Shown here piece by piece: positions 1 to 11,066 of a stretch of 64,000 bases of DNA. The stretch comes from Cyanodermella asteris (taxonomy: Eukaryota > Ascomycota > Lecanoromycetes > Ostropales > Stictidaceae), in NCBI GenBank assembly GCA_900618795.1, contig UYJD01000014.1:62001-126000 (forward strand), read 5' to 3'. A program made the position numbers and the translations under genes. Within the stretch, counting starts at the first letter, position 1. Each line of letters begins with the position of its first letter. The notes beneath the pieces are model-generated. The model was given only the letters and a program-made list of their open reading frames with translations, was not told where the DNA came from and ran no database searches.

Positions 1-886
1 CGTATTAGTGGTACCGGGATGACAGGACCCGCAACGATTCCGGCAAGTACAGCCGATATCTGAACTGATTAGTGAAGTGCAAGTGACAGGGGTGTTTTAT
101 CTACCGAGTACGCAGCTTGGTCAGGTGTCACGTCCCACGTCTTTGCTTGGGCAGAGGTCGCGAGGACGTTTGCCACGAGTGTTGCTGTGCCGGCAAAGGT
201 GCCATAACATATGACACCATAGATGGTCATCGAGAGGGAGGGGCCAGCGCCATGATGGAAAGACGCGGAAGTAGTGCATGTTGGCTGCGGTGCAGGCGTC
301 TCTGCTGACGAGGTGCTGTGCGCCGCAGGTACGGATTTTGGAGTCGTGACCGGCGTTTGTTAGAATTGGATCGCTATCTTCGAGCTGATCAATTATATGT
401 ACAACGACTGTGCTAGTTTTAAAAGGAGATGATAGCAGACTAGGAGCGTCTACGTTCACCTAGACCCCAGCGGGCAGTCCTCGTGGTGCCATGATGTGAT
501 CGATCCTGTCGAAATCGCCTCAAAGTATTACGGAGGATGCCGTGCAGAAAACAATCGGAAACTGGGCCATGATTTGTAGGCAGGTCATTTATTGACCAGA
601 CTTCCTCGCCCTTCATGTGCTGCGCAGTCGAAGAACGGCGACTCATTTATATGTAACGGTGAATGCGTGAAGTGTTGTGTACCTGAATGGGCGAAGAATA
701 GAGAGATGCGTCTGTCACAGCATATGTGAAGCGCCATGCAAACAAAGGAACGCTGCTTGAGCGAGCAAATAGACAATGGACAAGTACAGCGAAGTCTCTG
801 GGCGCTGGCACGCGAGCAAACAACAACAGACGTCTCGTTCAGGTCAGATTTTATGACATCTCCAGAAGTACTCCCGCAGAATACAT
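1..886. other. no gene recognised at the left edge
   Basis: Only short overlapping open frames without homology I recognise, most lacking an ATG start. The right end holds the 3' flank of the YTM1 gene. Confidence 0.5.
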
Positions 887-2387
887 TCACTTTCCGCCGC
901 CTTTGTTAATCTGCACCCGCGAGTCTTCGCCTCCAGCAACGATGCCCACTTCCTTGTTCCAGCAAACGTCCAACACCTTGTTGTCACCGACTGCCTTGCC
1001 TTCTCTTGCGATGGTATAGACACTCTCCGACATGACGCCTCCTGTGCCCGCCTGACTGCTACGCAGATCCCATACCTTGCAAGTCGAGTCGTAACTCGCG
1101 CTGACCAGACCGTACTTGTTCTCCGGATCGACAGCCATGCTCGATATCGGATTCGAATGCCCTCTCAAAGCCATTGCCACGGTCGAAGTTGCGCTCGCTC
1201 GCGGATCAATCATTGAGATGTTGGCACCTCGCCCTGCGGTTCCGCACGCAACGAGCCCGAGCTCTTTTGTGGGACACAGGCTCATCGCTGCTTGGCCGCC
1301 TGGTATCGTTCTCGTATCCACTAATGCGCCAGTCGTGAGGTCCCACGTCCGCAACGTCCTGTCGTAGCCGGTCGAATACCCCACTGTTGGATCGTCGGGA
1401 TGGAAAGCCACGCCCGTGACCTGATCAGTGTGGCCTCTAAGCTGCAAAAGCGGTCCCCTCTGAGCAGTCTGTATTGCGGCACCGGTCGCCGACAGCTTTT
1501 GTCGCTTGTTCGTCCGAGGTAGCAACGCCTCCGGCGATTCTGGGGCTCCGTTCCGTTTCGTCGACCAGACACCGACAGTGTGATCCGATGAAGCGGACAG
1601 AATCCGCGACGAAGGACCGTGGACAGCAAGATCGTTCACCGGCATTCTGTGGCCATAAAGCTCGATGTGGGGCTTGACCTTTGATCCCTCGTAATTCCAT
1701 ACCCTTACCACTCGATCGTACCCTGCCGAAGCGATCTGCTTGGGCGAAATCCATTTTGCAGCTTTGATTCCCCTCATCCCCTGCACGGCTGTCTCGTTAG
1801 CCTCGCCAGTCGCCACGACTTCGGATGACGTATTCCAGACTCGTAGGTGCCCATCCATACATCCGGATAGGATGCGTTCTTGTCCTGAGGCAGGCCCGTC
1901 GGCGAACGAGCTGTAAGAGGCGACATCGACGGCGCTGACCCAGTCGTCGTGCTGGAAGGATGCAACATGAGTGGGTGGGATGACAGCTCGGACGTATTCG
2001 ACGGTCAGCAGACTTTCGGCAGAGATGCCATTGTTGGTTAGGAAATCGTCGATGGATGTCCGTAGAAATTGGCCATTGACCAAGAACTCGAGGGGAACTG
2101 GCTGAGACGTGGATAATAGATGGTTGACGAGCTGTGAGAGGTTGAATCGGCGAAAATCTATGATGACTGTCAGACGAACTCCACACAAGGGCAAGACGTG
2201 GCAATGGCAAAGGAAATGGCCTAATTCAGAGGTCTTGTAGTGCCATTTTGACAAAGTGATACACGGAACAAGTCAAGGTGAGCGGGTATATCGTACTTGT
2301 ATTAACTAAGATCGGACCGGTGCCTTCAGGCAAGGCCAAGTCTTCCTGCCTGGTCGTAAGCTGTAGTTTGATTTGAGTGCCTGCCAT
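887..2387 (-). CDS. Ribosome biogenesis WD40 protein YTM1 (WDR12), two exons
   Basis: Seen: exon 1 is 2297-2387 (ATG at 2387) and exon 2 is 887-2157, separated by a 139-nt GT-AG intron (2158-2296). The join gives 453 residues. Exon 1 encodes MAGTQIKLQLTTRQEDLALP, and together with the start of exon 2 (NFRRFNLSQLVNHLL) it forms the NLE domain (about residues 5-75). Then follow the stretch HDDWVSAVDV and WD40 repeats, with WD-type ends such as LRVWN, VRVWN, VGVWS, LRTWD and CKVWD. Known: Ytm1 works in the nucleolus with Nop7 and Erb1 in 60S subunit maturation, and its NLE domain is pulled by the Rea1/midasin ATPase. Inferred: the open frame can be read a little upstream of exon 2 without splicing, but that loses the conserved NLE start, so the spliced model is preferred. 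The length is normal for the family. Confidence 0.93.
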
Positions 2388-3136
2388 CGTGCTTGCCTAT
2401 CTAGCGATATGTAACGATCTACTTTTTATTTTCTTGGATCTCTGAATAAACTTTCCGCTCTGATCGGCGGGTCGGCTTGCAACTCCGCGCAGCCTCTCCA
2501 AGGTCCTTGCGCACGTCCCTGTCGATCTACCTGTTATCATGACATCTGAACATACGTCGTACACGTGCCCTACTTCCATAGGTAGGTAGGCTTGTAGATG
2601 GATCGAGTCGTCTACAAGTACCTGCACGGTCAAATGAAGGACCAAGCAATTACAAGAATTGACCTTGAGTAGCCTTCTCAATGGCTTCAAGGCCTCTGAC
2701 CGCTCGCCTCGAGTCCACACCATTTTCGGCCTTCGCCGACCCGTGCTTCCATGCGCTTCGGCGGAGCTAGCTGCAACGCAGGCAGCGCGAACGTCGTCAG
2801 CAAGGGTTATGATTGTCGTCAAGGTATAAAACATGCCGTCGTTCTCGTCGTCAGAAGCTATCGCACAAATGCCGCTGCTTATACGCCTACCAATTCCTTC
2901 ATGATTTCGTCAAAGACACTTTGACAGCCCCGCCCAATTCACACGACATTTCCATATACTGGAGATCTTGGCCCGAAGTACTCGCATGCCCATCCGATTG
3001 ACGTTGTCCGAGCATCGGCATCGAATCGCACGCTCATAACGAAGAAAACGTGACAGCCTCGTGTGGCAGGGCCAGGGTCATCTCCAACATTTCCACCTCA
3101 AACCACATCCCGGGATTCTTATAGATCATCGCCAAC
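2388..3136. promoter_or_regulatory. divergent intergenic region between YTM1 and GNAT genes
   Basis: About 750 bp that must hold both promoters. No convincing protein-coding exon or RNA gene was seen; the long minus-strand frame here (2397-2834) has no recognisable domain. Confidence 0.4.
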
Positions 3137-3961
3137 ATGCATACCATTCCAATGACCCGTTCGACCCTCAGCCACTGCGCCTGGCTCACAACCGAAACTT
3201 ACGGCGCCGGCGACTCGTTCAAAAATTACATCCGACCCAATCCGACCGCCTTCCCCGACCATTGGGCCCGCGTCTTCGCCAACCGGCTCAAGACCTTCCT
3301 TGTCTCAGCCGACCAAAGCCTCCGAGTCATGGTATCCGACGACAGCGACCCCTTCCACGATCCGACCCAGGGCGCCGAAGGGGAGGTCCTCGGCTACGCG
3401 ACATGGCATCGAGAAAGGGGATCCGAGCAGACGCCGGCCGTGAAGGGCAAGCAAACGCTACCATGGAGCAAGAAGTCCTCTTTCGCAAGGCTGGAAACCA
3501 CGTTGTTGGACTTACAGATGAGGTACGCGACGTGGCTGAAAGCGGATACGGCGTACGATTACGACGCCTACGGCAAATTCATCGGGTCGCTGCGTAAGCT
3601 GCAGGCGAAGTTTCACGAGGAGTTGATGAAGCAGAGTCCGGAACGGGGGTACATTTACCTCGAGGAGCTGCATTGCAAGCCCGAGTTCCAGCGCAGGGGC
3701 ATTGGGGCGAGGTTGCTGCAACAGGGGCTGGAGCAGGCGGTGGCCGAGAACGTGCCGGTGTGCTTGTTGGCGTCGGAGGAAGGGGAGAGGCTGTATTCGA
3801 AGAAGGGGTTTGAGACGGTCGGGATAGCGTATTTTGGGAACTATAAGGTGCCGGCGATGGTGTGGTGGCCTGACGAGAATAGACGTCCTGCGAAGAGAGA
3901 GAACTATTTTGTGGTTGATGGCAACAGAGCCGAAATCAACCTTGGTAACAGGGTGATGTGA
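3137..3961 (+). CDS. GNAT-family N-acetyltransferase
   Basis: Single open frame of 274 residues from the ATG at 3137, with an in-frame stop 15 bases upstream, so the start is probably right unless an upstream exon exists. Seen: the acetyl-CoA binding motif A, as FQRRGIGARLLQQGL (about residues 187-201), is preceded by the beta strand YIYLEELHCKPE and followed by VCLLASEEGERLYSKKGFE, the usual alpha4-beta6-alpha5 end of GNAT domains. The middle part (about residues 90-170) is a charged insertion. Known: such proteins transfer acetyl groups from acetyl-CoA to small molecules or protein amines. The substrate cannot be told from the sequence. Cytosolic; no signal peptide seen. It is transcribed divergently from YTM1. 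Confidence 0.8.
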   Translation: MHTIPMTRSTLSHCAWLTTETYGAGDSFKNYIRPNPTAFPDHWARVFANRLKTFLVSADQSLRVMVSDDSDPFHDPTQGAEGEVLGYATWHRERGSEQTPAVKGKQTLPWSKKSSFARLETTLLDLQMRYATWLKADTAYDYDAYGKFIGSLRKLQAKFHEELMKQSPERGYIYLEELHCKPEFQRRGIGARLLQQGLEQAVAENVPVCLLASEEGERLYSKKGFETVGIAYFGNYKVPAMVWWPDENRRPAKRENYFVVDGNRAEINLGNRVM

Positions 3962-4011
3962 GAAGAGGACGAATTTATATGAAGCTGTCTGAAGAACGTT
4001 GTGTGATGTTA

Positions 4012-5219
<1,208 letters not shown>

Positions 5220-6735
5220 CGATAGATATGAGGCGGGGCAGCAATGAAGAGGATTCTAGGTTCGGTTGGTTGTGAGAGCTTGATGCAGGGAGGGTTCGAA
5301 CTAAAACGTTTCGTCCCGCGGCGGCGGCGGCGATGCGTTCATTCTGATGCCGCTTCCCGATTGGTCGGTTTCGACCTCACGTTTAAGGAGTTCTTCTCGT
5401 TCATCGCCGCGCGAGGCCATCTTCGCCGTTGCGATACGGGTCAGTTGATAGCTCCACTGGCAGCTCCACTGATAAGGTGATGTTTGAAATTTGCTTCAGG
5501 AGCCATAGTGATCTGTCTCTACTATAGCGCCCGGAACGGGTGAACACCGAATGGAAGGGGACTCTTGTAANNNNNNNNNNNNNNNNNNNNNNNNNNNNNN
5601 NNNNNNNNNNNNNNNNGATTGGATCAGCGTCCCTGACGTCTGATCGGTCTTTCCTTTGTCCGTGACAATATGTTAATGTATGTCTAGATTTCGATCTTCA
5701 CTCTTTCCGCCGGCTGCTACTTTTATCCTTCCGGCTTTACCTACATTATTCTATCAACTAAAGGCTGTTCAATTTGGAGATCTGCTACTTTGACGGGGGC
5801 GATCTGATGTGAACAGCATCCGCTGTCCGAGAAGATCAAAGACTGCTTGGGGTGTTCCATACGGCGTAAAGTTACGACGCTCTGCCGGAAATTGAGCTGC
5901 AGGATATCTTTTCTCGCATGGGCTTGGTCGAGTTGATGGCAAGAGAGATCCCGCCGCAAGTGCTTAGCCGAATAGCTTTGGGGCTGTCCGCAACTCAACT
6001 TCATCAGCAAGTCCGAACGTACTTATGTAGATGATTAGAGACCGACCCCAGCTAATGATTCTCACAGTACCTCCTTGGGCATTTGCGGAAGTAGTAATCG
6101 AGGTATGAGTAATGCTAACAATAGCGCCATGAACGGGTGTAGCTTTTTGGCTGTATCGTTCCGCGTGGACGGGCTGGTCTCAGATGCACTGGCCCATTAA
6201 TTTATGCGCCCCTAAACAAGCTGGCGCAGGGGGACTTTGCTCCAAAGCTTGTCGAGAAGTACCCAGTCCCCGGGTTCTGGCACGCAAACTTTGGGTTTAT
6301 GTGGAGGCAGAGGAAAGCCGGCTGAGGCCTTTGGTACGAACGGCCGTCGGGCAGACCGACATCTTTTCAACGCACGAATCAAGGATGCCGGTATCAGGCG
6401 TACGGCAACCGACAGCTGCGGGAACGAAGCGAGGTTGCGGCTTCTTATTGACGACGAATGTGACTGGGTGGTGAGAAGCGTTTGTGAATACAACTGATTG
6501 CCCGCTCACTTGCAACCCGTCAGCCTCTGTGCTTCACCACCTCCCCAACTTTCTTCACTCCGCATCAGAAGCTTTCCTCGATTTCTGCGAGCTTACCTAC
6601 TTTGCTCCACTGGCACTCCAAGGTCTTCTGCAACAAGCTCAACACAGTTGCTCGCGCTTCCTCATTTACCTTTACTGCCTTGTGCAATATCTGGTTGAGA
6701 CTCCCGAACTCAATTTTCAACTCTCTCTCGCAGCA
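5220..6735. other. intergenic region, includes gap
   Basis: No gene is supported. One 50-residue plus-strand stretch at about 5880-6033 reads LPEIELQDIFSRMGLVELMA and onward, and could be a gene fragment, but it has no ATG at its start and no recognised domain. The end of the region (about 6500-6735) is C/T-rich and probably the 5' leader of the gene at 6736. Confidence 0.4.
5571..5616. other. assembly gap (46 N)
   Basis: Run of undetermined bases in an intergenic region. Confidence 1.
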
Positions 6736-9495
6736 ATGCGTCTACTCCCAGGTAATCAGCAGGGTGAGCCCGACGAGAAGCTGACCTGGAACGAAGCAAA
6801 GCAGAAGGTTATCAAAGTCCGTGAGACCCTTGAAGGTCCCCGTCTACAGCAGTACATGCGCGACAACGACCGTTTCTTCCAGAAGGTCACCCACCCGGAA
6901 CTTTTCGAGAGCGATGACACTATCTGCACACGCAAGATTGTTCCGCCCCGTCCAGAGGGATGGGAAGATGATCCATACATACCAAGCAAATGGGCGGGTC
7001 GTGGAAGGAGGAAAAGGGCCAAGAAAACTCCCCTGCGTGTCTTGTTCGGCCAGATTGACAGGACGCCAAAGCCCGAAGAGCCACACGCACCAGAAATGCA
7101 GGCCCAAGTACACATCGTCACGATCCAGACTCTAGTGCGCCAGCTCGATGTCCAGCCGTTTCGCCTCATGGAACCCGGCATCGACAAGGAGATGAAGGAG
7201 ATGCTGGATGCCCACATTGCCGCGTCTGCAATTGTCGAAGAGGCCAACCAAGTTCGCAGCGCCTTCGCGAGCAAGGCCTTTGATTCCATTCTTGAAGGCG
7301 ACTTGCCGTCGGCAGTAGCTATTTCCAAGAAGTACGGCTTCCGGCAATCGCAGGTTGAAAAGACCGTCAAGTCTGCTCCGCCCGGCGCAGATAGGCTGAG
7401 AGATGTCGACCCCAAGAAGGACCCCAAGAAGCGCTGGAGTCACACACAGAACAGGTGGCGCAACACTAATCGCCCTCAACAATACTTTGATTTCACGATA
7501 GTTCATTCACCCGGTAGCGACTGGAGTTTTGAAACCCAGCTTCAACTCTCACGAACCAAGCTGAGGGGCGCAATGGCCCGCTGCCGTCCATATTGGAATT
7601 CGTACAGATTCCACGACTATCCGAGCTACCCAAGCGGCGCCCTTCTGATCATTCTCAATGACGTCCCCAAGTCCGGTCTCGCAGAGCACGCGAACTTTAT
7701 CCGTGACTGCGGATTAGTTGAGGCCACGGAGGGCATCGAGCTTGTGAAAACTCCTATCTGGTACGGTACAACGTCCTACGTGTTCCCCGGAGATTTCGAT
7801 CTTCTGCAGATGGCGCACGGAATCGGCATTCGCAATTACCTCGACCGACCCAAGATTGTTGTTCCAAAGCTGCCGTCTTTTGCATCGAAAGCTCGATTCA
7901 AGTCCCGTCCGGAAGGATGGGCCGGCGCGATGGTCAAGGTCATGCACGGAAATGAGCGAGAGGTTGAGCAGCACATCAAGGTCAAGCTCGGAGTGGATGA
8001 GGTCCCAAAGAAAGATCCTTGGGCTGGCCACTCGCACTTGGATGCCGAGCGATTGGCGGAAATCGACCACGACTGCCGTCATGTGAAGACCAAGTTTGCT
8101 TTGCTCAAGATCCTGTGCAAACGCCGTACACACAAAGAGTTTCTGGACCTGGTCCGCGCGAAGGTCAATGAGAATATTGCAAAGCACCGGGCTGAGATGA
8201 AGCTGGTTGCCACTCAAAAGGAAATGATCGCAGCCCATACCGGTGTCACATTACAACGAAACAACCATACGTACAACGCCATGATGGCCAAGATGAAGAA
8301 AGCGGCCAAGGAAGCGGGCACATGGCGTCCGGAAGAAGAGAAGACGCACCCGACCGGCTTCCTGGATTTGCCAACGGAGATTCGACTTCAGATCTATTCG
8401 TACCTTCCGCAGATGCGGAACATGAAGATTGAGGTTCTGCCCTTGGAAGATGGCCCTGGTCTGAGCTCGATGACCTACCGGGGCGTGAACAGTCGCACTC
8501 CCCGTTACGTAACCCACCCGTCGCTCGATAATCCCATGCGCGATGAAGAGACAACTAGGATAACCGTCGAGCGTCGGAAACAGGTGCTTGCCGCCCAAGA
8601 GACCCAACGCCAGCTCGCCAAGAAGTCAGATCAGCTCCCCAAGCCTCACGATGGCGAACCCTGTTCTTTGAATTTCGATGGTCAGGTCTGCGCCGACTGT
8701 CTAGACCCCATCAAGTACGGTCTGGACATCCAGAAACAGCTCGTTTTCGCCGCCGGAAATATCGTCCACTGGAAGATGAAACCCACTTACATCGGCAAAG
8801 AACTCATGCCACTCGCGATGGCCAGCAAACAGACTTACCACGAAATCATCCCCCTAATCTACGATCGTGTTGAGTTCTCCATCCACACTTCGGACACCCT
8901 CAAGAAGTTCGTCGCTCCCATGACCCGCACAGTCAAGAACAACGTGACCAAAATCGCACTCTTCACCATCCACGAGCTCGCCCCCGGCCACCGCCACGCC
9001 GAATGGAACGCCAAGGAGAACAAAAACTGGAAGGCAGCCTGCACCCTCGCCTCGACCTCTTTCCCGAACCTCCGGCGCCTCGACTACTGGATCGACGTCA
9101 ACAACTACAACGACTTCGGCGCCTTCATCCACTTCAGACCCGAACTCGGCATCTGGCGTCCCACGGGCTTCGAGCTCGAGGACCTTACCAAGACGGGCTG
9201 GTGGATCCCGCTGTCCGAGTTTCGCAAGTGCAGGAACCTGAAGGCCGTGCGTCTCAGGGTTCAGCCGACGCGCGAGTACACGGTCGAGGAGACTTATATT
9301 TCGGTGTTGAACGATGCGATCGGGCGCCTCGTGGGGAAGACGGATTTGAAGTTGAAGTATGATTTCGGTTGGGTCGCGGAGTATGAGACTATGGAGGAGG
9401 TGAAGGCGAGGAAGATTCTGGAGAGACCGATTACACCGCCGCCGGCGCCTCCGCGTCCGCCTTCTCCGAAGAACACTTGGAACCCGTTCTGTTGA
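6736..9495 (+). CDS. Large hypothetical protein with F-box-like segment
   Basis: Uninterrupted frame; the first good ATG is at 6736 (MRLLPGNQQG), giving 919 residues. The frame is open further 5', but that part is reached only by a GTG and looks like C/T-rich leader. Seen: a basic, Trp/Tyr-rich N-terminal half of unknown type (about residues 1-530) with several Lys/Arg clusters, then FLDLPTEIRLQIYSYLP (about residue 536), the pattern seen at the start of many fungal F-box-like proteins (LPxEIRxxIY). After this come LMAMASKQTYHEIIPLIY-like text (PLAMASKQTYHEIIPLIYDR) and a tail with a proline run (ITPPPAPPRPP). Known: similar LPxEIR segments occur in fungal proteins of the F-box/2EXR kind, mostly of unknown role. 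No membrane segments or signal peptide. The function is unknown; a substrate-adaptor role is only a guess. Confidence 0.75.
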   Translation: MRLLPGNQQGEPDEKLTWNEAKQKVIKVRETLEGPRLQQYMRDNDRFFQKVTHPELFESDDTICTRKIVPPRPEGWEDDPYIPSKWAGRGRRKRAKKTPLRVLFGQIDRTPKPEEPHAPEMQAQVHIVTIQTLVRQLDVQPFRLMEPGIDKEMKEMLDAHIAASAIVEEANQVRSAFASKAFDSILEGDLPSAVAISKKYGFRQSQVEKTVKSAPPGADRLRDVDPKKDPKKRWSHTQNRWRNTNRPQQYFDFTIVHSPGSDWSFETQLQLSRTKLRGAMARCRPYWNSYRFHDYPSYPSGALLIILNDVPKSGLAEHANFIRDCGLVEATEGIELVKTPIWYGTTSYVFPGDFDLLQMAHGIGIRNYLDRPKIVVPKLPSFASKARFKSRPEGWAGAMVKVMHGNEREVEQHIKVKLGVDEVPKKDPWAGHSHLDAERLAEIDHDCRHVKTKFALLKILCKRRTHKEFLDLVRAKVNENIAKHRAEMKLVATQKEMIAAHTGVTLQRNNHTYNAMMAKMKKAAKEAGTWRPEEEKTHPTGFLDLPTEIRLQIYSYLPQMRNMKIEVLPLEDGPGLSSMTYRGVNSRTPRYVTHPSLDNPMRDEETTRITVERRKQVLAAQETQRQLAKKSDQLPKPHDGEPCSLNFDGQVCADCLDPIKYGLDIQKQLVFAAGNIVHWKMKPTYIGKELMPLAMASKQTYHEIIPLIYDRVEFSIHTSDTLKKFVAPMTRTVKNNVTKIALFTIHELAPGHRHAEWNAKENKNWKAACTLASTSFPNLRRLDYWIDVNNYNDFGAFIHFRPELGIWRPTGFELEDLTKTGWWIPLSEFRKCRNLKAVRLRVQPTREYTVEETYISVLNDAIGRLVGKTDLKLKYDFGWVAEYETMEEVKARKILERPITPPPAPPRPPSPKNTWNPFC

Positions 9496-9804
9496 TGGAC
9501 TTTCAGTGGACCTTTTGTCTCTCCGTCTCACCGTGTTTGAGCAATGTGCAGATCTTTGGCAGAACGATCGAGGCTGAGATTGAAAATGTTTCTCATTGAA
9601 GGATATGTGGTATGTTTGAGCCTTGATTGTCAGCTGTACACATTCATGTATTTCAAAACGACTCCTCTCTCGAGCTAGCTGTGTGATATGTACCAAGTGT
9701 GTACGCTCACTGACTCTGCATCTCCGTTCTTCTGATGAAGCGCACTCATAGCCAAGTATAAATCCCCCGAGTCAAACGTCCCGATTCAAATTGCGCCGTG
9801 AGGA

Positions 9805-10165
9805 ACCACAGCTGGAGTGCACCAAAGGTGAGACGCCACGATCCAGCTGGATCTTGCGACTACAACCATCTATCAACGCCGTGGTTGAATCGCATCGTCA
9901 ATGATTGTAGCTAGAATAGATCCAAAAGAGACACGTCGCAATCCAGCTAGATTTGGGGTCACAATCAGATATCGATGCTATAATGGAGTTGCATGGTCAA
10001 GATACACAGCTGGAGCATTTTCGAAGAGAGGCGTCACGATCCAGCTGGATCGTGGAACACTTCCGAATATCGAGGTCGCGATGTGATTGCATGGTCAAAA
10101 ATCACAGTTGAAATTAATTTGTGCGGAGACGGCACAATTCAGCTGCACCAACAGCTCGACCTTTC
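9805..10165. repeat. four degenerate ~98-bp tandem repeats with a palindromic core
   Basis: The motif ATCCAGCTGGA or a close variant recurs at 9841, 9941, 10039 and 10137 (spacing 100, 98, 98), and GCATGGTCAA or variant recurs at 9892, 9991 and 10089. Units 1 and 3 contain the perfect 14-bp palindrome GATCCAGCTGGATC; in unit 3 the dyad extends to 20 bp (10035-10054). Unit 4 is partial and the most diverged. Lies between the gene ending at 9495 and the minus-strand gene ending at 10325. Confidence 0.8.
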
Positions 10166-10324
10166 TTGTCGATCTGCGCAAATCAACATTGGGTTTCACT
10201 GAGAGCCCGTGCATCAGTTCAAACGGTGGGATTCGCACATCTGACCGTTAGATGCTGTGACCTGTACCATCTTGGCAAGTACGATATCTTCAAGCTGCCG
10301 TCATTCAAGTCCGACGATCACTAC

Positions 10325-11066
10325 TCATGGCTCAATATCAATCACCTCCACTGACATCATCTCCTCCAGCCTGCCCTTGGTCGCCAAAACCAGCTCGCCA
10401 TTGATCCTGAGAAATGCCTGCTGCAGCTCCTCAGTCGTCTCCAAGTACTTCTTCTCCAGTGCATTCCGCTTCTTGAGCTGCGTGATGAGATTTAACATCG
10501 CGTCCTTGGTGGACTGGTTGCTGTTGACCTCAGAATCAGCTTTGGAATACAAAGCACGACGACAGGACAAGCTGTCAGGCAACCCAGGCTGGCGGCTGAT
10601 GCCTTGCCGGCAAGTACTCACATTGCGTTTTCATCTGATGTAGACATCTCTTCCTCTATTGCCGTCTTCAGCTCCTCCATATCGTCGTCAACTCTTTTCT
10701 CACGTTTCTTGCGTGCGTCGGCTTTCCTTCTGGCGTCCTATCGGGTCATAACACAGCGCCGTTAGTTGAAATACTTTCATCTGTGCATCAAACTGGTGAT
10801 AAGACAATGCATACAGAGCCTTGAATCTCTTTCAACACTCTCGCCCAATTCTCCTCTTCTTGAGCTGTCTCGTAGCCGCCTTCATCATCGTCGTCGTCGT
10901 CGTCGTCGTTGTTGTTGTCAAAGCTGCCTTCGACGTCCGCCTCTTTGTCAACGGTTGTATCTCGGGGAGGTCGAGAGGTCTTGGCTGGACGCGAAGGCTT
11001 TTTTGAGGTCTTTGCCTTGGCTGTGCCTTTAGCGGCAGCACCTTTCTTGGTACGAGCGGGCGGCAT
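10325..11066 (-). CDS. Small acidic/coiled-coil protein, three exons
   Basis: Seen: ATG at 11066 and three exons, 10815-11066, 10622-10737 and 10325-10520, with introns GTATGC...ATAG (77 nt) and GTGAGT...CAG (101 nt); the phases fit and give 187 residues. The N-terminus is Lys/Ala/Pro-rich and basic (MPPARTKKGAAAKGTAKAKT), followed by an NNN-D8 run coded by a GTC/GTT trinucleotide repeat (about 10886-10920), then a charged helical stretch (DARRKADARKKREKRV) and a heptad-like C-terminal half (LITQLKKRNALEKKYLETTE). This looks like a nuclear protein with a basic tail and a coiled coil, perhaps a subunit of a chromatin or kinetochore complex, but I do not recognise the family. The poly-Asp tract may vary in length between strains. 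Confidence 0.65.

Noticed and set aside
2397-2834. 145-residue minus-strand frame upstream of YTM1
   Set aside because: No recognisable domain; it lies in the divergent promoter space, and the YTM1 first exon at 2297-2387 is explained without it.
5880-6033. Protein-like 50-residue stretch, perhaps an F-box fragment
   Set aside because: Too short, no ATG, stop close on both sides; not enough to call a gene fragment.
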